Below, piece by piece: positions 7,009 to 12,264 of a DNA stretch of 12,264 bases (position 1 is its first letter; the number at the start of each line of letters is the position of its first letter). Under the pieces are notes generated by a model. That model saw only the letters and a list, made by a program, of their open reading frames with translations, did not search any database and was not told where the DNA came from. The stretch spans positions 1-12,264 of the forward strand of contig JAZNQX010000052.1 of the NCBI GenBank assembly GCA_045590395.1, read 5' to 3'. Source of the DNA: SIG607 sp045590395 (GTDB taxonomy: Bacteria; Bacillota; Clostridia; Oscillospirales; Acutalibacteraceae). A program made the translations under genes and the position numbers.

Positions 7009-9536
7009 CAGTCTCGGTACTCCTCAATAATAAAGGCTTCAAATATGTCGCCGATCTTAATATCGGCAAATTTTTCAAGGCTGATACCGCATTCGTAACC
7101 CTGAGCAACTTCCTTTACGTCATCTTTGAAACGGCGCAGCGAAGCAATGGCATCTTCGGCTACAACTATACCGTCACGAACTACACGGATGGACGCATTT
7201 CTGGTTACTCTGCCGTTTGTTACATAAGCACCTGCAATAGTGCCTACATTGGATATCTTATAGGTATCTCTTACCTCAATATCACCAATAACAACCTCTC
7301 TGGTTTTGGGTGCCAGCATACCCTTCATAGCCTGTTCAATTTCATCAATACAGTCATAAATTACGCGGTAAAGACGAATATCAACGCCGTCACGCTCGGC
7401 AATTTCCTTTGCAATGGGGTCGGGACGAACGTTAAAGCCGACTATAATAGCGCCGCCTGTACCTGCAAGCACAACGTCAGACTCGTTAATAGCGCCAACG
7501 CCGCCGTGAAGTACCTTAATGCGAACCTCGTCGTTTGAAAGCTTAACAAGAGAATCCTTAACAGCCTCAACCGAGCCCTGAACGTCAGCCTTAATAATAA
7601 CGCCAAGCTCTTTAAGGTCGCCCTCTGAAAGTTTACCGAACAGGTTATCAAGGGTAACCTTGGTTGCGGCATTGAATTCTTCTTCCTTAATTTTTGCTTT
7701 TCTCTGTTCAACAAGCTCACGGGCAAGTCTTTCGTCGCTTACAGCGTCAAAGGTATCGCCAGCGGCAGGAGTTTCGGTAAGACCTGTAATTTCAACAGGT
7801 ACCGAAGGACCTGCTTCTTTAAGAGTTCTGCCGTTTTCGTTGGTCATGGTACGAACTCTGCCTACAGAGGTGCCGGCAACTATAATGTCGCCCGAGCGCA
7901 GTGTACCTGCCTGAACAAGAAGGGTTGCAACAGGGCCGCGACCTTTGTCAAGACGGGCTTCTATAACAATACCCTTTGCCTTTCTGTCGGGGTTAGCCTT
8001 AAGCTCCATAACATCGGCAACAAGTAAAATGTTTTCAAGAAGGGTATCAATACCCTCGCCTGTTTTTGCAGAAACGGGAACACAAATAACATCGCCGCCC
8101 CACTTTTCAGGAACAAGCTCGTGCTCGGTAAGCTGCTGTAAAATACGGTCGGGGTTTGCCTCGGGTTTATCCATTTTGTTGATAGCAACAATTATCTGTA
8201 CATTTGCAGCTTTGGCGTGGTTTATAGCCTCAATGGTCTGGGGCATAATACCGTCGTCGGCAGCAACAACAAGCACAGCAATATCGGTAGCCATGGCACC
8301 GCGCAGACGCATAGCGGTAAATGCGGCGTGTCCCGGGGTGTCAAGGAAGGTAATATCGTTGCCTTCGTAATTTACTCTGTAAGCACCGATGTGCTGGGTA
8401 ATACCGCCGGCCTCACCTGAAGCAACAGAGGATTTACGAATAGCGTCAAGAATAGAGGTTTTACCGTGGTCAACGTGGCCCATAACAACAATAACGGGGT
8501 CTCTGGGCTTTAAGGTTTCCTCGGTGTCCTCGGTATCATCTATAATACGGTCTTCAATGGTAACAACTATCTGTCTTTCAATACGGCCGCCCATTTCGGT
8601 TACAACGATTTCGGCGGTGTCGTAGTCGATAACCTGGTTAACAGTAGCTATCATACCAAGCTTCATAAGGGTTTTTATAACCTCGGCGGCAGTCTTCTTA
8701 AGCTTTTCAGCAAGCTCGCCAACGGTGATTTCGTCCCCTACGGTTACAAGAATAGGAGTCTTCTTGATTTTCTCAAGCTGAAGTCTTCTTAACTTGTCGG
8801 CCTCGGTTTCTCTCTTAGCGCTCTGAGGACGCTTATAATCCTGCGATTTCTGACGGATTTTCTGCTTTTTGGCAAAGTTGTCCTTCATAGAGTTTGCAGG
8901 AGCAATATTCTCGTACTTTTCGTTGTATTTTTCCATATCAATGGTGTTGGTACGGGTATCAACGCGACGGATTTCAGCAGGGCCTCTGTTAGGTGCAGAA
9001 CCGGCATTTTCCTTCTTTTCACGCTTTTTAAAGGGATTGGGGTCAGAGGGTTTAAATTCCTTCTGTACCTTTTCTTCAGCAGCAGGTTTTTCCTTCTTAG
9101 GCTCTTTTGCAGGTTTCTTTACTTCTTTAGCAGGCTCAGCCTTTTTCTCCTCTTTTACGGGAGCAGGCTTCTTATCTGCCTTTTTGGGAGCAGGTTTTTC
9201 TTCAGCCTTTTCTTCTTTTTTAGGAGCAGCCTGAGCGGCCTGAGCAGCCTTTAACTGTTCAAGAATAGCCATCTGGTCGGCAAGCTTCTTGTCTTTTACA
9301 GCCTGACGCTGTGCCGCCATTTTCTCCTGAGCCTCTGCGCCTGTAGCAAAATAGGCGTCAAAGCTCTTGACAGCATTTTTTGCTGTCAGTTTATCCATAA
9401 TTATGTTAAATTCGTTTTCCTCTATACTGCCTGCGGTCTTCTTTTCAGCACCTGTGCATTTTTCTATAAAAGCCACAAGCTCTTTTGCAGACATATTAAG
9501 GTCTTTAGCGAGATCGCTGATTTTAATTTTAGCCAT
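7008..9536 (-). CDS. infB: Translation initiation factor IF-2
   Basis: IF-2 is the GTPase that places fMet-tRNA on the 30S subunit and promotes 50S joining. From ATG 9534-9536 it has 842 residues. An N-terminal IF2_N domain (MAKIKISDLAKDLNM onward, about 1-50) is followed by a charged Ala/Lys/Pro/Glu-rich linker (about 95-250), a second IF2_N-like domain (about 266-315), and the G domain: GHVDHGKT at 353-360 (G1), GGITQHIGA (G2), DTPGH at 399-403 (G3), NKMD at 453-456 (G4) and SAK (G5). The remaining ~360 residues form domains II-IV, with the fMet-tRNA-binding C2 domain near the end (VVIGDIEVRDTYKIS, GYECGISL). The longest frame starts ten residues earlier, but GGAGG at 9545-9549 is eight bases before the chosen ATG. 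The start overlaps the ylxQ stop (ATGGCTAA). Confidence 0.98.
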   Translation of the reverse strand: MAKIKISDLAKDLNMSAKELVAFIEKCTGAEKKTAGSIEENEFNIIMDKLTAKNAVKSFDAYFATGAEAQEKMAAQRQAVKDKKLADQMAILEQLKAAQAAQAAPKKEEKAEEKPAPKKADKKPAPVKEEKKAEPAKEVKKPAKEPKKEKPAAEEKVQKEFKPSDPNPFKKREKKENAGSAPNRGPAEIRRVDTRTNTIDMEKYNEKYENIAPANSMKDNFAKKQKIRQKSQDYKRPQSAKRETEADKLRRLQLEKIKKTPILVTVGDEITVGELAEKLKKTAAEVIKTLMKLGMIATVNQVIDYDTAEIVVTEMGGRIERQIVVTIEDRIIDDTEDTEETLKPRDPVIVVMGHVDHGKTSILDAIRKSSVASGEAGGITQHIGAYRVNYEGNDITFLDTPGHAAFTAMRLRGAMATDIAVLVVAADDGIMPQTIEAINHAKAANVQIIVAINKMDKPEANPDRILQQLTEHELVPEKWGGDVICVPVSAKTGEGIDTLLENILLVADVMELKANPDRKAKGIVIEARLDKGRGPVATLLVQAGTLRSGDIIVAGTSVGRVRTMTNENGRTLKEAGPSVPVEITGLTETPAAGDTFDAVSDERLARELVEQRKAKIKEEEFNAATKVTLDNLFGKLSEGDLKELGVIIKADVQGSVEAVKDSLVKLSNDEVRIKVLHGGVGAINESDVVLAGTGGAIIVGFNVRPDPIAKEIAERDGVDIRLYRVIYDCIDEIEQAMKGMLAPKTREVVIGDIEVRDTYKISNVGTIAGAYVTNGRVTRNASIRVVRDGIVVAEDAIASLRRFKDDVKEVAQGYECGISLEKFADIKIGDIFEAFIIEEYRD
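7773..7806 (-). other. Internal hairpin-forming sequence in infB
   Basis: TTCGGT (7773-7778) pairs with ACCGAA (7801-7806) and ACCTGT (7782-7787) with ACAGGT (7795-7800), leaving a three-base bulge and a seven-base loop. It encodes the PVEITGLTE region of the translation factor. No T-run follows on the minus strand, so it is not a terminator. It may simply reflect codon choice. Confidence 0.35.
9368..9388 (-). other. Internal inverted repeat in the 5' part of infB
   Basis: TGACAGCA (9368-9375) and TGCTGTCA (9381-9388) form a perfect eight-base-pair stem with a five-base A loop in the mRNA, about 50 codons into the gene. No U tract follows on the coding strand, so it is not a terminator. Function unknown, chance possible. 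Confidence 0.35.
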
Positions 9537-9828
9537 TGGCATTTCCTCCTCGTATTGCATTTGCAAAGCCTATTTCATTAACGCTTATTATACCCGCTTT
9601 TTTCCCTATTGCGTGGGAAATAGCCTCTATATCGTAGTCTGCCTCCATAACGGGAGCATCTTTGGTAAAAAACTTTATTTCTTTGCGCGATTTATCTGAA
9701 ATATCCTTTGCTATGATAACAAGCTTCGCCTTATTTCTTTTCAGCGCTTCTTTAACACTGTCAGCGCCGAAAGAAAGGTTGCCCGATTTACTCGCAAAAC
9801 CAAGCAAGGTTAGAAATTTGTCGTTCAA
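9529..9828 (-). CDS. ylxQ: YlxQ-type L7Ae-family RNA-binding protein
   Basis: This 99-residue protein belongs to the L7Ae/L30e/S12e/Gadd45 fold, whose members bind kink-turn RNA; the physiological role of YlxQ is not well defined. Visible family features are LLGFASKSGNLSFGADSV, AKLVIIAKDISDKSRKEI, HAIGKKAG and the C-terminal IGFANAI, close to the Bacillus protein (GFAN and IGK are shared). I start it at TTG 9826-9828, one base after the ylxR stop, because AAGGAG (9839-9844) lies ten bases upstream and the product then begins MNDKFLTLLG, as is usual for the family. A TTG at 9858 would add ten residues that overlap ylxR and has no good ribosome-binding site. The 3' end overlaps the infB start. 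Its place between ylxR and infB is the standard order. Confidence 0.92.
   Translation of the reverse strand: MNDKFLTLLGFASKSGNLSFGADSVKEALKRNKAKLVIIAKDISDKSRKEIKFFTKDAPVMEADYDIEAISHAIGKKAGIISVNEIGFANAIRGGNANG
9545..9549 (-). promoter_or_regulatory. Ribosome-binding site that decides the infB start
   Basis: GGAGG (within GAGGAGG) is eight bases from ATG 9534-9536. An intervening ATG (9540-9542) is only two bases away and upstream ATGs have no such site, so the later ATG, giving MAKIKISDLAKDL, is chosen. Confidence 0.8.
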
Positions 9829-9829
9829 A

Positions 9830-10087
9830 TTAAATAAGCTCCTTTTCAAGACTGTCAATAATTTCTACGGGAACAACGGTGCCGAAGGCGGTATCAAGAC
9901 GCTTTTTCTTTACTGCAAGAGCAAGACAGTCCTTGCTTTTACAAATATATGCGCCTCTGCCGTTTTGTTTCCCGGTAAAATCCAGAACGATTTTCTCTTC
10001 GGGAGTTTTTACTATGCGGATAAGCTCGTTTTTTGGTTTTCTTTCGCCACAGCCTGTGCATTGGCGGACAGGTATCTTCTTAACCAT
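9830..10087 (-). CDS. ylxR: YlxR/RnpM nucleic-acid-binding protein (DUF448)
   Basis: The 85-residue basic protein has the family signature RQCTGCGERKPKNELIRIV near the N-terminus, followed by GKQNGRGAYICKSKDC and a KKKRLDTAF stretch that form the conserved RNA-binding surface. Four cysteines are present (C10, C13 and the pair in ICKSKDC). In Bacillus subtilis YlxR is reported as a modulator of RNase P (RnpM) and has also been discussed as a transcriptional regulator; which applies here is not shown by sequence. ATG 10085-10087 is three bases after the nusA stop, with GAGGAA upstream. The stop is followed after one base by the ylxQ TTG. Confidence 0.95.
   Translation of the reverse strand: MVKKIPVRQCTGCGERKPKNELIRIVKTPEEKIVLDFTGKQNGRGAYICKSKDCLALAVKKKRLDTAFGTVVPVEIIDSLEKELI
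9839..9844 (-). promoter_or_regulatory. Ribosome-binding site selecting a TTG start for ylxQ
   Basis: AAGGAG lies inside the last codons of ylxR, ten bases before TTG 9826-9828. No ATG or GTG is available at a comparable distance, so this gene appears to use a rare start codon. Confidence 0.65.
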
Positions 10088-10090
10088 AGC

Positions 10091-11185
10091 TTATTCCTCT
10101 GAGCTTCCCTCATAGAAACCGCTTTCGGGATGAATGTCGATTTTCCAGCCTGTAAGTCTAGCGGCAAGGCGAACATTCTGTCCCTTGTTGCCGATAGCAA
10201 GAGATAACTGAGAATCGGGAACGGTAACTCTGCAGGATTTAAGCTCTTCGCTAACAATTTCAACAGATAAAACTTTAGCAGGGGAGAGAGCCTCGCTGAT
10301 AAATACGGCAGGGTCGTCGCTGTATTTAACAATATCAATTTTCTCGCCGCCAAGCTCTTCTACTATTTTGTTAACACGAACGCCGTGCTGACCGATACAA
10401 GCACCTATAGCATCAATTTCACTGTCAGCGCTGTAAACGGCAATTTTGGTTCTGGAGCCTGCCTGACGGGAAATAGACTTAACCTGAATGGTGCCGTGAA
10501 AAATTTCGGGAACCTCAGTTTCAAAAAGACGCTTAACAAGGTCGGCGTGGGTGCGGGAGAGCATTACGCGGGGACCTCTTTCGGTGGTCTTAACATCAAC
10601 AATGTAAACTTTAATGTGGTCGCCCTCTTTAATTACTTCGTCGGGCACCTGCTCGGTCTTGGGCAGAGTAGCCTCAGCGTGACCGATAAGTATAGATGCA
10701 TTGCCTGTTTTGGGGTCAATTCTCTGGACAAGAGCAGTTACAATGTCCTTAGCTTTGCTCTGGAACTGAGCTAAAGTCTGTCCGCGCTCAGCATCTCTTA
10801 CGCCTTGGTGGAAGTTGTTTCTTGAGTTCTGGGCAACAACGCGGCCGAACTTTGCAGGGTCAAGAGGAATGTCAACAAAGCCCTGTTCAGCAGCAGCGGC
10901 ATCAATTTTAACAGCCTCTTCCTTTAAAATCTGGGTGTAGGGGTTTTCAATTTCGTCTACAACTTCTTTTCTTGCAACAACGCTGAAAATCTTGTTTTCA
11001 GGGTCTATGGTGCATCTTACAACATCGTTGCCGTCGTAGTCTTTACGGGAAGCAACAACTATTGCCTCTGAAATTTTCTGAGCAATTTCACTCTGAGGAA
11101 TACCCTTTTCCTCCTCCATCGCAGCAAGAGCTGCAAAAAATTCAGAATAATCGTTTTCTTTTTTCTTAACAGTTTTTCTAGCCAT
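10091..11185 (-). CDS. nusA: Transcription termination/antitermination factor NusA
   Basis: NusA binds RNA polymerase and nascent RNA and affects pausing, intrinsic termination and antitermination. From ATG 11183-11185 the protein has 364 residues: N-terminal polymerase-binding domain (about 10-120, FFAALAAMEEEKGI near the start), an S1 domain (about 141-212, ending RGPRVMLSRTH), KH1 with GACIGQHG (about 261-268) and KH2 with IGNKGQNVRLAARLTGW (about 331-347). It ends soon after KH2, as in other Firmicutes, without the acidic repeats found in Escherichia coli. The longest frame begins at 11275 inside rimP; GGAGGT at 11196-11201 is ten bases before the ATG chosen. An ATG at 11201-11203, one base past the rimP stop, is possible but lacks a good ribosome-binding site. 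Confidence 0.97.
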   Translation of the reverse strand: MARKTVKKKENDYSEFFAALAAMEEEKGIPQSEIAQKISEAIVVASRKDYDGNDVVRCTIDPENKIFSVVARKEVVDEIENPYTQILKEEAVKIDAAAAEQGFVDIPLDPAKFGRVVAQNSRNNFHQGVRDAERGQTLAQFQSKAKDIVTALVQRIDPKTGNASILIGHAEATLPKTEQVPDEVIKEGDHIKVYIVDVKTTERGPRVMLSRTHADLVKRLFETEVPEIFHGTIQVKSISRQAGSRTKIAVYSADSEIDAIGACIGQHGVRVNKIVEELGGEKIDIVKYSDDPAVFISEALSPAKVLSVEIVSEELKSCRVTVPDSQLSLAIGNKGQNVRLAARLTGWKIDIHPESGFYEGSSEE

Positions 11186-11195
11186 TTTCCGTTTT

Positions 11196-11201
11196 ACCTC
11201 C
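11196..11201 (-). promoter_or_regulatory. Ribosome-binding site that decides the nusA start
   Basis: GGAGGT lies ten bases before ATG 11183-11185, just past the rimP stop codon. It overlaps the earlier ATG at 11201-11203, which it cannot serve. Confidence 0.75.
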
Positions 11202-11204
11202 ATA

Positions 11205-11654
11205 TTATTCTTCAAAAAGATAAACCTTGCTGACGGCTTTTTTGTCAAATTCTTTTTTGCCGTCTTCGGTATCAATTACAAGTGTTTCACCGTAGGATAA
11301 AAGCTGTCCTACAAATTCCTTTACGCCGTTATCTGCTTTGTAAAGGCGTACCTTAATATTTTTGCCCGTCATTTTAGCAAAATGCTCAGGACGGGTAAGC
11401 TCACGGTCAATTCCGGGGGACGAAACCTCCATACAGTAGGAATGGTCAATAGGGTCGGCTTCATCAATAATAGGGTCTATCGCGTGAGAAACATTCACAC
11501 AGTCGTCAATAGAAATGCCGTCTTCCTTATCTATAAATATACGTAGAAACCAGTCGGCGCCTTCCTTTACAAAGCGTACATCCCAAAGGGAAACACCCTG
11601 AGCTTCTACCGTATCCTTTATAAGCGAAGTAACGGTTTCGGCAATGTTTGCCAT
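11205..11654 (-). CDS. rimP: Ribosome maturation factor RimP
   Basis: RimP binds the free 30S subunit and helps assemble its central and head regions. The 149-residue product shows the family pattern: an N-terminal alpha/beta domain with VSLWDVRFVKEG and LRIFIDKEDGISIDDCVNVS, the strongly conserved YCMEVSSPGIDRELTRPEHF, and a small SH3-like C-terminal domain ending VYLFEE. The ATG 11652-11654 is used because AAGAGGTG (11660-11667) is five to six bases upstream; a GTG at 11702 would add 16 residues translated from the leader hairpin and is rejected. It is the first gene of the operon, about 73 bases downstream of the predicted start site, and is followed after two bases by nusA's alternative ATG. 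Confidence 0.96.
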   Translation of the reverse strand: MANIAETVTSLIKDTVEAQGVSLWDVRFVKEGADWFLRIFIDKEDGISIDDCVNVSHAIDPIIDEADPIDHSYCMEVSSPGIDRELTRPEHFAKMTGKNIKVRLYKADNGVKEFVGQLLSYGETLVIDTEDGKKEFDKKAVSKVYLFEE

Positions 11655-11685
11655 AGTAACACCTCTTATCTTTTTTGCGAAATAA

Positions 11686-11711
11686 AAGTGAGCGGTTCTC
11701 ACCGCTCACTT
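11686..11711 (-). terminator. Terminator-like leader hairpin upstream of rimP-nusA (possible attenuator)
   Basis: An 11-base-pair stem (11686-11696 with 11701-11711, core GTGAGCGGT/ACCGCTCAC) closes a four-base loop. On the minus strand it is followed by TTTTATTT, an interrupted U-rich tract. It lies downstream of the predicted promoter and upstream of the rimP ribosome-binding site, so it sits in the 5' leader. It could terminate spoVT read-through, attenuate the operon, or both. Bacillus subtilis has a reported NusA-dependent terminator in the equivalent leader; its use here is inference. Confidence 0.65.
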
Positions 11712-11733
11712 GTTTTCCTTTCTTACCTTAGGT

Positions 11734-11762
11734 AGTATACCACTAATCTTTAAAAAAATCAA
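11734..11762 (-). promoter_or_regulatory. Sigma-A-type promoter of the rimP-nusA-infB operon
   Basis: On the minus strand TTGATT (11757-11762, -35) is followed by exactly 17 bases and then TATACT (11734-11739, -10), preceded by TG one base upstream (extended -10). The predicted transcription start is near 11726-11728, giving a leader of about 72 bases. An imperfect palindrome TACCTTAGGTA (11724-11734) overlaps the start region; it could be an operator but the arms are short. The -35 begins eight bases after the spoVT stop. Confidence 0.8.
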
Positions 11763-11769
11763 GTGTTTT

Positions 11770-12264
11770 TTATTCTTCCATCTGTTTTCCTAAAAATAAC
11801 GCCGCAACGCGAATAAGATTCAAGTCGCTGTCATTTGGTGTAGCCACCTCGTTATTTACTATGGCTACACAGCCGCAAAGGTCACCACTGCTGATAATAG
11901 GCGCGGCAAAAAGAAGCTTCAGGTCGGTTCCCTCTAGGGCTTCACTTACCTTGTCAGAGGGAATAAGCGCTTCCTTGCGTGATTCAATTATTTCTTCAAG
12001 AGCAGGGGAAATACGGCGCTCTAAAACCTCTTTTTTAGATAAGCCTGCCGCCGCAACACAAGAGTCCCTGTCGCAAATTATTACGGGTAGGGAAGAACAC
12101 TTTATAATGGAATCGGCATATACCGCCGCACTCTCGCTCAGTTCCCCAACGGGCGAATATTTTTTAAATACAACCTCACCGCTAGCCCCTGTAAATATTT
12201 CCAATGGGTCACCCTCACGAATTCTCATAGTTCTTCTGATTTCTTTCGGAATAACCACACGACC
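11770..12264 (-). CDS. spoVT: Stage V sporulation protein T, AbrB-family regulator (5' end cut by the window)
   Basis: 164 C-terminal residues are visible; the first ~14-16 lie outside. The visible start GRVVIPKEIRRTMRIREGD is the AbrB/SpoVT swapped-hairpin DNA-binding domain in the usual position, and residues from about 45 on form a GAF-like sensor domain that ends LFLGKQMEE. SpoVT is a transcription factor that tunes late forespore gene expression; in Bacillus it is under sigma-G. A GTG at 12256-12258 is only an internal Val codon of the domain. The gene runs in the same direction as the rimP operon and its stop (11770-11772) is just before that promoter. Other AbrB-GAF regulators exist, so the exact role is inferred. 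It is the main sign of a sporulating host lineage. Confidence 0.88.
   Translation of the reverse strand, partial: GRVVIPKEIRRTMRIREGDPLEIFTGASGEVVFKKYSPVGELSESAAVYADSIIKCSSLPVIICDRDSCVAAAGLSKKEVLERRISPALEEIIESRKEALIPSDKVSEALEGTDLKLLFAAPIISSGDLCGCVAIVNNEVATPNDSDLNLIRVAALFLGKQMEE

Noticed and set aside
7442..8420. Long open frames antisense to, or in another frame of, infB
   Set aside because: They lie fully within the well-supported IF-2 gene, have biased composition as expected of shadow frames, no family motifs and no ribosome-binding sites.
8790..9250. Ala/Lys/Pro/Glu-rich low-complexity stretch, a possible repeat or frameshift artefact
   Set aside because: It is the normal flexible linker of IF-2, in frame throughout, with no exact tandem DNA repeat.
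10385..10774. A 129-codon plus-strand open frame opposite nusA
   Set aside because: It is antisense to the conserved S1/KH region; the sequence mirrors NusA codon use and shows no recognisable protein features.
11655..11702. GTG start extending rimP upstream to 11702
   Set aside because: The extra residues would be translated from the leader hairpin, while ATG 11652-11654 has a proper ribosome-binding site and gives a normal RimP N-terminus.
11655..11769. A tRNA gene in front of rimP, as metY in Escherichia coli
   Set aside because: The gap is short and contains only the promoter and one hairpin; no cloverleaf or T-loop sequence was found.
1..12264. Mobile elements, phage genes, toxin-antitoxin pairs, CRISPR arrays or defence systems
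   Set aside because: No transposase, integrase, direct repeats, spacer arrays or recognisable defence domains were found on either strand; all genes fit chromosomal housekeeping or unknown membrane/surface proteins.

Overview
The window looks like chromosome of a spore-forming, low-to-moderate GC Clostridia bacterium (Firmicutes), probably an Oscillospiraceae/Ruminococcaceae-type anaerobe. The evidence is a SpoVT-type regulator, the rimP-nusA-ylxR-ylxQ-infB-rbfA-nrnA-truB-ribF gene order, AGGAGG-type ribosome-binding sites and a sigma-A-like promoter. The lineage is inferred from gene content and order only. No phage, transposon, CRISPR or RNA gene was seen.

Layout. Positions 1-1828 (plus strand) hold the C-terminal part of a large, probably extracytoplasmic protein of unknown function, a 34-base gap with a hairpin, and a multi-pass membrane protein of unknown function. 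A strong hairpin at 1822-1853 separates these from everything to the right, which is on the minus strand. Reading right to left (5' to 3' on the minus strand) come: spoVT (cut by the window end); a promoter at 11734-11762; a short leader with a terminator-like hairpin (11686-11711); then rimP, nusA, ylxR, ylxQ, infB, rbfA, nrnA, truB, ribF, a PHP-domain phosphoesterase and an NSS-family (LeuT-like) sodium symporter, ending at the hairpin at 1822-1853. There is no gene-free stretch longer than 300 bases; the longest is the 115-base leader.

Function. The core of the operon makes the transcription/translation machinery: RimP and RbfA mature the 30S subunit, NusA controls elongation and termination, YlxR and YlxQ are small RNA-binding proteins, IF-2 delivers initiator tRNA, NrnA degrades nanoRNAs and pAp, TruB makes pseudouridine 55 in tRNA, and RibF makes FMN and FAD. 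Genes overlap or abut by a few bases at nearly every junction, so translational coupling is likely. Several start codons were moved downstream of the longest open frame because a good Shine-Dalgarno sequence selects the later codon (rimP, nusA, ylxQ, infB, nrnA, ribF).

Most of the window is ordinary core genome. The points worth a second look are the terminator-like leader hairpin ahead of rimP-nusA (possible NusA autoregulation), the PHP-symporter tail of the operon, the location of spoVT, and the two uncharacterised plus-strand genes with a hairpin over their junction. I did not find a convincing new multi-gene system.
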